Below the pieces are notes generated by a model. It was not told where the DNA came from and did no database searches. It saw nothing but the letters and a program-made list of their open reading frames with translations. Of a stretch of DNA of 64,000 nt, positions 19,990 to 31,409 are shown piece after piece; position 1 is the first letter of the stretch; each line of letters starts with the position of its first letter. A program made the translations under genes and the position numbers. The DNA is from Ciona savignyi (taxonomy: Eukaryota > Chordata > Ascidiacea > Phlebobranchia > Cionidae): the NCBI GenBank assembly GCA_000149265.1, contig CH003364.1, positions 1,622,484 through 1,686,483 of the forward strand, given 5' to 3'.

Positions 19990-22900
19990 ATGGAACTGTC
20001 ATCACTACAAGCTGTGGGAATTGTTGGTATGGTTGACATTTAACATTTGTTATGTGGTGTTTTGGATCGCAATGTTTGATGTTTCATTTATTTCTCAATA
20101 TGAATAGACATGTGCTTAATTTGATTTTTATTATTGTACAAGAACACAACTATAAGTACAAGAACACAACTGCGCATAAAGTAATATTGGCAAAGATCAA
20201 ATCAAGCAGTTGTCTTCTTTACTTTGGTTAGCTGAGTGGTATCATATCAGCCCACCAGCAGAAAGGTGAGGTGATCAAAACCAGCTATTATATTATCTAT
20301 GTCATATTGCCTATTGGCAAGGTATATCGAGGATGTCGCCTGAACCTTTTATTTAATATCTGTTTAGTATAAACTCGACAAGTTGTTTATTCAACTCAAA
20401 AGGCTACAGAAGCTCAGTAACCTGTTACCTGACTATGTGCACAAAGTCTTAAAGCTAATCACTCATGATATCTTTGTCTCACATATGTCAATAAAAATCA
20501 GTTTTTTGAACCAACACGCAGGGTAGGCTAAACAATTTCTAATTATTCACCAGAGAAAGACACTGACAACGGTTTAATGTGGACATGGACTTACCCTTCA
20601 TTGACAGCCGACCAGAAAGAATACGCTCTTAGTAAATGCTGCTTGAGCTGGGATATTAAAACGGAGAAAGGCAAAATCGTTCCTTTTGTGTTCTCGCAAT
20701 ATCGAAAACAATGGTATTATGTGTTCACAATGGCCACAAGTGAACCAACAGCTTTGAAATCGGTAATCGCAAAATTGTTTGATTGAGTTTTACAATCGCA
20801 TCCGTTTTTCACTAAATAGGTAGCCATGTTATGGTATAATTTTTTGTTATTACTCTATGACCCCACTGATTTCTTTAAATTTTGATTTTAAGTAGTGGTA
20901 GATGCCCTTTAAAATATTTTAAAGGAGCAAAATACATACCTAACTTCAGTAAAATAATACGAGTCTCATCATTTTTTTAAATCTTAAAAGCATTAATCAT
21001 TTTAAGATATTGACTCTATACCTTTACTTGTTATAGGCCTATTCTCTGCATTAAAATTTAACAGATATATTTATGCTTTGTTTGAATTTGCTCATGGCAT
21101 AAATGCGTTTTTAATTGTATAACATGTTTATGAAAACATTCATTGTAAAGCTTTGGTCTGTTGGCTAAAAAACATAATTTGTACCACATATTATATTTTG
21201 ACAGCAAAATGTTCTGACAATCCTTTAGTTTAAAACTGAGGGAATTCAGAAATTGTTACTAATCACTAACCCCTTAATAGAAATGTGACAAATTTTTAAC
21301 TTGGTTTGTATTTTATTTTCATATTTCCGTTGTTTTATATTTGGTCTTTTAGTATGGACCCAATTTAAAAATGTTCTGACAATCTTATCCTGATCTGGCA
21401 CAAATGTAAATTGTTAGTTGTAACACTAGTCATTGAAGCTAGTACAGTCAGACCAGTATGGAACAAAATGAGCGTTTTTCTTACCAAAGAGTTACCCGTA
21501 TATATATATGCATGACCCAAAAGGTAAATTACATATTACAATGGATTCCATTTTCATGTCACCTTTTTTTCTATAATACTTGTCGCGAATGACTTCAACC
21601 CTGAAAAGTATGCTGTGCTAACGAGGATATTAAGCAAGTATTATGAAGAAAGCGCTAATCCTGTGCGCATATTGGAGCAATACTTGATGGTGGTCACAAA
21701 GGGTGTTTGTCAGAGTAACAGCAACGGGGTATTCAAGGTGAATAGCTTCTCATCACAGAAGGCTTTCACCACGGCGTCGCTAAAAGGTAAAAGAAAGAAA
21801 ATTTTCAAGATAAAATCGTCTATTATTTAGTTGAAATTTATTGCTAGCTTTTTGTTTTTGCTAAGACTTTCTGAAATGTTAAAACTTGCATCAATCGACG
21901 CACAAATATAGCTGTGACATAATAATTCAGCTTTGGCATCACTATTTAGTCTTGCAACATATCGATAAAAGTCTAGATTTAGACGATATTTGCTTAGTGC
22001 CTTACAAAATGACAAAACCAAATTGCTATTCGACCAGGAAAATCAAACAGTAGTTCCAAATCATTTTTTATTCGAATCTTTATTTTGTAATATTTATATC
22101 AAAGTTGAATAGTGAGTACTAATGTTATTATGCAACAGATGTAATCAACACATTTGGTATCCAATCCATCCTTCTATATACTGCAATATTACTGAAGATG
22201 AAGGTCTTAGTATACCACAGCAAGTTGGAACTACTGCTAGAAATAACAAGGTTTGTAAAACATATTAATAATCATGGGTAAAAACCATATGTAAAGTATA
22301 ACACTTCTCAGGAACAAGGGAAAATCTTAATGTAGAATAAGGTTGGATTTTGATGTTTATCTCCATAAATGGAAAAACGCAAGAGGCGTTGTCACACGGG
22401 CAACTATCAGATTACCTCGCACCCATCGGATTACCATAGCTATTGCAATGTGTTGTGTATAATCCAGATTGTCCTTTAATTTAACAGAACATTTTATTCC
22501 ACTGGGTTTAGTAGAAGAGACCTGCCCCCCTTGGTTTTCCCATTCTCGGGGATAATCATAAATATCATATCCTATGCCATGCTTCCTATGTAGAGCTTTA
22601 CCAGCACTGGCTTGGCACAGACAAGATTGGAGCGTTGTGTATCCGTGGGTGCAAGACAGACAACAAGAATTAAATGCAGTTCGAAAGTTGCCACATTATG
22701 TGGTCGGCTGTACTGTGGAAAATGTTTTAACTCCTGATGATTTCGACCTGTATGTGAATGCAGAGGATGGAACCATAACTGTGTCGCCACATGCAAAAGG
22801 TATTATTTGCCTCGCTTAGAAATTTCTTTAGGGTAAGCAATGCAATGATACTTATAGAAAAGCTGATAATCACGGATCCAACATCGCAATAATCGCCATT

Positions 22901-24032
22901 TTTTAACGATACACTCCGGCCGCATTTTTGGACTTGCAAAGTTGCAAATTTTTCCTGGTAAAATACAGTGTCGGGATTATCCTGGTACGCATTTTGCTAA
23001 ACCAATCTAGTTAATGGGTTCTACTCATTAAAAAAAATATGTAAATCATTCACAACACACTGCAATAGCTCCAGTAACTGACGGTGGGAGCGAGGTGATC
23101 TGACGATTTGCCCGCCTTGGTTTTCCTATTCACGGGGATAAAAAACCATGAATATCCTATCCCATTTAAAAATATTATAGCCGAGTAGTATCCCGATTTC
23201 GATATATATTGCAGCCCAATTTAGTTTTTTTCTTAATCATCGCTGCTTTATAGAGTCACTAACCATGGGGAAACTACACAAAGACATTGCAAAGAAAATG
23301 GTTGAACTTGCAGAGAACGAGACTGTCACAAATCAACAATTTATCGCGGTAAGTTATGTACACTAATACTCTCAGAACAGTTTGGACCAAAGTTTAATTG
23401 AGCTTAGAGAGATATAATTAAAAATTGGCATTCTTGGTTACATCTTTAATTATAAGTTTTTTGTTGTTAAAATATAAAGTTTTGTGAAATAAATTAATGT
23501 CCGTTAAGTGCCTTACCCAAGGACACAACCAACTAGCTAACTACCAGTTTTGAACAGTCTATAACCCTTTGGCTTAAAGGCAACCCATTTAACCACCAGA
23601 CTAACCGGTCGGAAAATTACATGTATTTTCTAGTTAGATTACCTAAATTGAGGTTACATGCGATAAAGTGCATTGCCCAATAGCATAAACAGTCTAGCCA
23701 GCGGCTGGTTATGATAACACAACCCATTAACAAAATTTTTACCGATTTACCTAATTGGCCACACTTAAAAAAGAAACCATGTACATTATTATACAAAGGC
23801 CACACCTAAAAAAGAAATAATGTACATTATCATATAATTTGTCAAACTCGTTCAGGGCATAGCTGAGAAAACCACTGAACTACTGGAAAAGCTTAGTTCC
23901 CTTGGCAGTGAGAATTCCGCCGGTGAAACCATCATCTCACCCGACCATATCAAGTCCAAGGACCTCCATCCAAACACTGAAACCTTTCTAATGAACCTGG
24001 CGATCGCAGAACGATTGCTCAAGTTTGATTAG
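19990..24032 (+). CDS. DENND10: DENN domain-containing protein 10 (FAM45)
   Basis: Exons 19990-20026, 20554-20762, about 21558-21786, 22139-22250, 22594-22799, 23254-23348 and 23856-24032 give 354 residues (human 357). DENND10 acts in late endosome and multivesicular body homeostasis, interacting with Rab27-type GTPases. Recognisable blocks: QAVGIVEKDTDNGLMWTWTY, PFVFSQYRKQWYYV, NDFNPEKYAVLTRIL, YLMVVTKGVCQSNSNG, LPALAWHRQDWSV, MGKLHKDIAKKMVEL and NLAIAERLLKF. All phases match. One junction is odd: homology places the start of exon 3 at 21558, but no AG precedes it (see findings). SINE pieces sit in several introns. Confidence 0.93.
20228..20390 (+). repeat. Partial SINE in DENND10 intron 1
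   Basis: Forward, diverged head of the SINE family (GGTTAGCTGAGTGGTATC to CGCCTGAACC). Confidence 0.5.
21196..21412. repeat. Dispersed repeat with TGTTCTGACAATC at both ends
   Basis: The motif ATGTTCTGACAATC occurs at about 21210 and 21372. The block between them (GTTACTAATCACTAACCCC, then TTCATATTTCCGTTG) recurs in reverse complement at about 45965-46160. Probably a MITE; ends and target duplication were not resolved. Confidence 0.55.
22345..22585. repeat. SINE pieces abutting DENND10 exon 5
   Basis: A reverse 3' portion (about 22345-22500) is joined to a forward tail (CCCTTGGTTTTCCCATTCTC to ATATCATATCCTATG). The tail ends about ten bases before the acceptor TAG at 22591-22593. Confidence 0.7.
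22985..23165 (+). repeat. SINE 3' half in DENND10 intron
   Basis: Forward copy from TTAATGGGTTCTACT to ATGAATATCCTATCC. Confidence 0.75.
23495..23725 (-). repeat. Two reverse SINE heads in last DENND10 intron
   Basis: GTGCCTTACCCAAGGACACA to CTAACCGGTCGGA (about 23495-23615) and a diverged second fragment (about 23650-23725). Confidence 0.6.
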
Positions 24033-26426
24033 TTCTCATTGATTACGTCAAAATATCATTGATTACTTGTATGTAAAGATATCATTTCTAAGGCATAATG
24101 CATAGAGTTGTAAAATAGGGTTAAGGGAAAGCACGATTGCATGGAATCGTAGTATTAGTTTCGGTTCTTTATTTATTGCATAAAACCATCATACTTTATT
24201 CTTATGCTCACTGTCGAGTTGATGAAGGCATTACAGCTTCAGAAATCATTGCCTGCTGCGTCATTTAACTAAAAATGTCCTTACCCTATTCTATAATCTC
24301 TATGATTATGTGCTTTTACCATCCAATCACCATTGCTCCATTCAAAGTATTTACAACGGTCTTATAAAGTAGAAGTTTTAACAATTCTTGTACGTATGTA
24401 TAATAGATGAATTAACCAGTCTTTGTGTGTGAGATAAAGTTCAATGTGTTAACGCCATTGTCCCAAGCACGCCCAAAAATTATATTTATGGTCCGACCGA
24501 TTAGCTTGGTGGTTCAGTGCGTCGCCATTCATTCGAAGGGTTGCAGGTACGAAACTGGTCGCTAGCTATTCGGTTGTGTCCTTGGACAAAGAACTTAACC
24601 GTCATTGCCTGAATTAGCGGGGTTATGGGCGCTACCAAACTGAAACACGTCTCTATCATAAACAACAGACTGCAATAGCTCCGGTATCTCGACGGTGCTG
24701 GGGAGGTAATCCGACGATTGCCCGTGTGTTAACCTCCTTGGTTTTTCCACTCAAGGGGATATTCATGAATATCCTGTCCTGTGTGCTGTGCAGCAGCAAC
24801 TATACCCTTTTAAATAAGGCGATCTTATAAATTCCATATAGTCGTTTCGTTGTGCTATTTTCAGTACTGCGTTTTTCTTGTGTGTTTTGGCGTTCCTTTA
24901 CTGTTATCAAAAGTGATTTTTCAGTTTTAATGACGTATAAATATGTGCAATAAACGTTCTTGATAATTCTCAAAATCAATACTTGCATAAAGAGGTGGAG
25001 TACAAACGGCAAGACGAAGCTAAAACGTAAAAAAACATAATATATAAGGACAACACTGAAAGAAAAGAGGGAAACTGTTCACTAACAGGAGTAAAATTTA
25101 TTCGATCCCTGAATTTAAAGCTTTTATCGTAACTTAAGCCTCTGTGCATCCGGTTGTGGCATTGAAAATAAGGCGAATGTTATAAATACCTACAATTGTC
25201 AGATCACCCAGTGTTAACATGATGGAGGGTTGATTTAGTGTTTTGACAATTAAATAACTAGTTTTAAACTCGACACGTTAACATGTAAAAAAACATCCAG
25301 TATTTTGCTGGTCTCGATCCCATCATCATTGGGTTGACGGCCCGGCGCATTACGAATGATATGATCTATTGTAGTGTGTTGGGTATGATTTAGATGTTCC
25401 TTTAATTTCGTAATACCTTTTTATACACTTGGTTTAGGCAATGTCCTTTAAGTGACTTGCGCAAGGACACAACCGACTTGCAAGCAAGGAATTGCGAGCC
25501 TACAACTATTCGGTTGAAATGCGACGCAATAATCCCCACACTAATTACCTTCTTAGTCGTGGTTAACTGACGCAAAGTAAGTAGGTGCGTTTCAATTTAA
25601 AAAACACACACAATATCGCTTAAACAAACTACTAATACTGCAAAAATATGTGGTCATTAAAATAAACAAAATATGTTGTCTGAGTTTAAAAAATATAACT
25701 CCTGAATTTGGTTATTTGGAGTAAAATAAGCCGTTAGAAAATTCAATGAAATACAGGAATTGTTAACATAGAAATAACACATACAACGTAAAATGATATC
25801 ATAGTTTCTTTGTCCTATACGAGCTGTATCATAAAAATGCATCTGCCGATGGATATCTGTGTGTTGAGTTTGTTGATACCTCCTGGAAATATTGTTGAAG
25901 GATAATTAGCGCGACACATTCATATACAGCATGGGTGGTTGAACGGTTAGCATAAGCGATTCATATAAAGCTAGCATGTGTGGACGAATGGTTGGTTTCC
26001 CTTTAAAACTTGTTTTTGGCGAGCTCATTAAGGAATCCAATCTTGCCCCACCGCTCATAAAAAAACACAGTATAAACATTACAGATTGGATTTCTTAGGT
26101 GAATTGTCCATATTCTTACGTGATCAGAGAAAATGTTACCGGCAATCATAGGATTACGGCATGAGACAGTCGACTGAACCGATATTGCAGTGTGCTGTAT
26201 TTGTAAATATAGTGTAATATTTTTTTCAAAACAAATATTTTTCCAAATTTTATTTTATTTTATTTTTTATGTGGGTTTGGCGGCCGCGTCTAAACATACC
26301 GATAGTAAACATTTGATTGGATTTTAGACGTGTTTTAACCATTGTCGTTTTGCCGTTTTTTCTCGTTTTCCGAATTATTACCAATAAAGGTCCTGTTTTG
26401 TGTGTTCATCGTGGAAACTAAATTGT
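24033..26426. other. Intergenic: DENND10 to the unknown minus-strand gene (convergent)
   Basis: No supported exon. It contains a near-complete forward SINE (about 24493-24780), a reverse SINE (about 25330-25555) and a repeated tRNA-like segment around 25930-26080. The remainder is AT-rich and unremarkable. Confidence 0.5.
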
Positions 26427-29400
26427 TTAAGTATTTAGCACATTGTTTTGGCTCCCCGTGTGCGCCCGTTCGTTTCTTAATTGGTCTCGGGTGCGCCACG
26501 AGGTCAAAAAGATCTAGAACCACTTGTGTAGAGTAACATTGAGAAAAGTATGCGTCTATTTACTGTCTGCACAGAGTCGGATTTTCGAAGGTATCGAATT
26601 CCTTTCTATATTTAATATGACTTCAAATTTTAATCGAATCGCTTAAACCCCAGGTGCCGTAGAAAAGTGTTCGGTTTTTGAGCGCAAGAGTAAATTCGGA
26701 AGCATGGAGGATTTAAGTTCGAGTTCAAATAGGGTAATCCTTGGCTAATGCGTGTCATATAAACCTGCCAATATCGCTAAAGTGTGATATTGTATCCGAC
26801 TTCTTGAGAGATAGAAATGTTTTGCACGAACGTGATACCCAAAACGCACAAACGCGGCTATGTGTTGTTCAACAATTTTTCGGAAATTTTTCAATTAATT
26901 TTTGTAAAATATTCTGAAATTATTTTGTTTTAATTGAAAACTCGCGTCCAACGTCGGATTACCCCAGCTGTTGCAGTGTGTTGTGTATGATTGTTAGCTT
27001 TAATACAATCCATTAATTTACTGGTATGTTGCCCTGTCTGCCAATTTCCTCGTCCAATCTATACACAAACGACAAGCCACCAAACCAGTTTCGACCCTAA
27101 AACCTTTCGTCTGATAGGCGACGACCCACGGTATATATACCGATACTAAAACGGTCCGAGTAAGATGCTTATCATGCGCTCGCTATGGTCTCATGAATAT
27201 AGTCATGCATTGTCCGGAATTTTGCTTTTTTAAATATGGTAACCCTAGATAGGATACGATATTCATATTTATTCCCGTGAGTGGGAAAACCAAGCAGGTT
27301 AACACCTCGCGCCGACCGTCGGGTTACGGAGAGTAGTGTGTTGTGTATAATTCACACACTCCTTCAGTTTAGTAGAACCCAATAATCCACTGGGTTCAGA
27401 AAAATCCGTTAAGTGCCCTGCCCAAAGACACAACCGACTAGCTAGCGACAAGTTTCGTACCTTCAACCCTTCGGCTGAAAGGCGACGCACTCCCCCCACC
27501 ACACTAATCAATAGGATAAAGATGTGTGATTCTGTTACTGAATATATTTACTTAGACATGAACTACAATTAGCAATGCTTACCACGTTGAAGTAATGTAT
27601 GTCATCAACCATTGTGTCCAACATATTCTTCCATTCATTTTCCTTGCTCACTGGGCTCAAGTTCGAATTCAGAATTCTCTCAAATCTAGATAAAACATCT
27701 TGTAAAAACACTTATATTGTTTGACCGGTCATGCGTATGTCATTATATAGGTCCATTTTTACATGTGACATGGGAATATGATCGTGAGAGTTTTTTTGTC
27801 TGGTCAATTTTGGAACCAATGATGTTTTTAGCAGACTATGGTTTGGAAGGCCCTTATAACTATGGTTTGGTAGGCCACCTAAAGGACATTGCCTGAACCT
27901 AGCGAATGATTGGATTCTACAATTAAAGGAACTTCTGAATCATAAACAACACACTGCAATAGCTCCGGTAACCCGACGGTGGGCGAGAGGTGATCTGACG
28001 ATTGCCTGTGTGTAAAACCCTTGGTTTTCCCATTCATGGGGATAAACATGAATATTATATCCTAACTCACGACAGGCTCAACAGTAGGTTTAGTTGTGTA
28101 TAAAATGTTATACATGACAAAAAATTAATGTAAATTTTAATAGTTTAAGCTGAAAAATGTATATGATTTGGTACATCCACTCTATCAACAAATCCATTTT
28201 ATGTTAATTAACGAGATACATTATGACGTAACATACCTGTCCATTGCTTCTTCATAAAACTCATAGAGCACGCCCCACCTCACAACCGGATTTAACCGGT
28301 TTAAACAAGTCATGATATCGCAGCGAAAATTGTATTCCAGCAGACCAAGTTCCGGGTCCCGTAACTCGCGAGACAATCTCTGAACGAAGTCTTCGTAAGT
28401 TTCTGGCACCCTATTACGCACCGGCTTGTTAAAATATTCTTGATGGGCGCTCGGTCGGTTAACTTCAACAGATTCCCCTTTAACACTGCCTTGCCGACTT
28501 AAACCTGGCCGTCCACGCCTCTCAATACTTGGACCAAATTCGCCACAATTCTTCTGCTGGTTATGGTACAAGTCGTACACGCTTGGCTCGTAATTCGACT
28601 GGTCGTAATCCTCGTGGATCAAATCTTCACCAAAACTTACGCGCCTTGAATTGAATCGTTCAGAATGATCGTTTTCGTTGTAGTAAAGATTGTTATTGAA
28701 GTTTAATTTGTGATTGTTATTTTCGATTTCGTTAGGCCATGTCCGCATGTAGAATTCAGGCCTCGGGTTATTCTGCTGATGTGGTGGTAAAACTATACGC
28801 CGTGTTTGCGGTCGGGGGATTTCAATGCTGTTGAAATGCGGGCGGGTTGGGGGTAACAGGGGCATTCGAGGTCGATCATATGGACTGAAATTAGGGCGAA
28901 ACTGGGGCTGCTGATGTGGCATGAACATAGGTGGGGGTTGGTAAGTAGGGTGAAATGGTGGGGGAGATATAAAGGGGGGTGGTGGGGCTGGGTGGTATGA
29001 ATACGGATCATGCGTTCGCATTGGCTCGTAGAATCGGGGTTCATGAGCCCTAGTTGGAAATGTTGGTTGGGCGTGCTCCTGCAACCCGACGAAATCGTAT
29101 GGATCCTGCAAATGGCCCTGGTACATCATAGGGTAAGACTGCGGTTCTGGCATCATCATCATTGGGTGTGGAAATCTTTGCTGTTCGGTTTGGATATGAT
29201 TCATTGGCGGGAAGTATTGTCGCTGGTTTGAATTCACCGGCTGGCCCTGCGCGCTCGGTTTATTTTCTTTTGCGGTGAACATTTCAGTCAAAGTTTGTTC
29301 GTCAAATTCTTCAGAGTTTCTTCTCGAAGAGCCAATTGAATCGGAAGGCTTTCGTCGCTCTTTGACAGCCGAGTGTTTTTTACTGGCGCGGGAATTAGAT

Positions 29401-31409
29401 GCCTTTTCTGAGGTAGTTTGCATGGCCGAGTTCTTAGGTCTTCGCTTTCTAGCATGCGATTCCAAATCAAGTTGCACAGGGCCATCTCGCTCGTCTGAAG
29501 CCGGTTTAACTTTTTCTTTTCTTAATTTATTATCGGGCCTGGAAACGTGTACGTCTGCGACGACTTCGGTTAAGTTCTCAGCGGAAATTGGTGGAGCTAT
29601 TGGACAGCCGGAGTCAACGGATTCTTCCGATTCGAAACCAGTGTCCACATTGTTTTCAGCGGTTGCGATTTTTAAATCTTTTTCCTTCACCAACGGCGCT
29701 GTTATTATTTCGTGAACAACTGGAAGAGATGTGGCCTGTACAACTGTATTTGCCGGTAAGTTTTCCGGTTTGTTTTTCGGTACATTTTCCTGTACCATTT
29801 CCGGTTCGTTTTCCGTTACGTTTTCCGTATCTGCGATTTCTGGTTCCGTGTGATCACACCTAGCCTCTCTTTGCCTAAATGTGCTTGATGTTTCGTCAAC
29901 ACGAACCGTTGGAATTTCTACAGTTTTGCAACCATTAACTCTTTCTGAAGCATCCGGTGTGCAGTTAATTTGCACTGGTGAATCAGATGTAATTTCGCTC
30001 CGTGTCTCCAATTCTTCAGTTGCGTTGGATTGAATTGAGACGGATGGGATTGAGCTTCTGACCCTACTAGGGGAAGTCACTGGTGATAAGCTCGTATCTG
30101 ATCTGTGGTGCGGTAACGCTAATTTGTCAATATCATCCGACTTTGTTTCATTTTCCGCCTCCGAATCCGTGGAATTTAGTATCTTGGATTCCGTAAAATT
30201 TATTTTCTCCGAATTTGTTTCATTTATCATGGATTCCGTTTTATTTGTCACTTCGGATTCCGTACAAATTACCACTTCGGATTCAGTTTTATTCAACATT
30301 TCGGATTCCGTACAATTTATCACCTTGAATTCTGGTTCATTAATCATCTGTTCAATAGGTCCATTTTGAATCGCCCCGCGGTCGCTAACCGGTGTCGTGT
30401 TGTTTGTTTTGACCGGATTATCAGGCGATGCTGCCGGTTCCGCTTGAGTCTGCGTCTCTGAAGTCTTAAGTCGATCGAGGTCAATTACTTTGCGTGAAGA
30501 GAATCGCTTTTTGATGCCACGTTTTCGCTTATCAAAGAAACGTACCAGCGACGACACAGACCGCTGGCTGAAATTCCGCAACACTTTTCTCCTTGACCCC
30601 TTGCCCGACACGGAGGTCGAATCTGTGTCAGTTGAGGTGACCGTCGGGAGTTTTTTGCGACGCACTGTTTTGTCCGGGTTTTCAGGTTCGGAAATATTTG
30701 ATTTCACAGTTTGATTTGTGTCGCTTGAAGAGGTGCGTGTGCATTTGTATTGCGGCAACTTTCCGTTTACTACTTGTGGGTTCGAAGGCAAACATCCTTG
30801 GACCTTATCAGGGACGACATCCGAAACCGTATCATGTTTATTATTACCATCACTATTGTTATGTGGTACATACTTATCGGTACACGTATCAAAGCTCTCA
30901 GTTTGGGGTGTCACCTTGACTGGACCATGTTTGTCTTCGTCGGCAACAAAATCTGAGATACCATCGTCGATAACGAAGTCTTTTACCGCGGCGTCGGCGT
31001 CGGTGATCGCTCTAGGGCAAATTTCGGGAATTGAGTGGAGACTCGAATCTCTCAGCGACATTCTGGAATAGGATATCGCGTCGTCGCGCGGAAGAAGTCG
31101 ACAAGAATTCGTTGTGATGGGAAACGAGCCGGATTCCTCATCATCAGAATACGACCCCGCATCGGGGATTCCCCACATTGTGTAATCATAACCGTCATCA
31201 TCTTCCAACCTCAGAATATATTGTTCGATGTCAAAATCTGAATCGCTGTCTTCATTCGCTTCGTTATCACCTTTCCCCCATAAAGCGGATCCTTCGATTT
31301 CCTTCAAAGGCGTCTCTTCGTTTTGTCCGTCGGCCTTTTTTAATTCTAGTGACGTCATATCCTCTGCTACATCCGGTTCTGCCAGTTCCTTTTCCGAAGC
31401 GCTCTCCAT
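26427..31409 (-). CDS. Large, mostly disordered protein of unknown function
   Basis: Exon 1 31409-28237, exon 2 27685-27583 and probable last exon 26513-26427: about 1,119 residues. The start is the first ATG (MESASEKELAEP), 18 bases inside a frame that opens with TTG. I do not recognise the family. Seen: acidic N-terminus; a Lys/Arg-rich stretch (about 270-310, including VRFFDKRKRGIKKRF); degenerate repeats built on NKTESEV/CTESE (about 352-428); a Pro/Met/His/Tyr-rich region (about 800-880); and a predicted folded, helical C-terminus (YEDFVQRLSRELRDPELGLL, VRWGVLYEFYEEAMDR) that continues through exon 2 (ENEWKNMLDTMVDDIHYFN). The exon 1/2 junction (CAG|GTATGT to TCTAG|A) keeps phase. Without splicing the frame stops five codons on, so a shorter form is possible. 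Exon 3 is the least certain. Confidence 0.75.
26940..27515 (-). repeat. Two reverse SINE copies in intron of the unknown gene
   Basis: Copies at about 26940-27150 and 27250-27515. The second is nearly full length, from GATATTCATATTTATTCCCG to CCACCACACTAATC. Confidence 0.75.
27870..28065 (+). repeat. SINE 3' two-thirds
   Basis: Forward copy from AAGGACATTGCCTGAACC to ATGAATATTATATCC, inside the first intron of the unknown gene. Confidence 0.75.

Noticed and set aside
26335..26523. Alternative frame (LVAHPRPIKKRTGAHGEP and onward) as an exon of the unknown gene
   Set aside because: Joining it to exon 2 breaks phase. The frame that keeps phase 0 from the acceptor at 26514 ends at TAA after 28 residues and was used instead, at low confidence.
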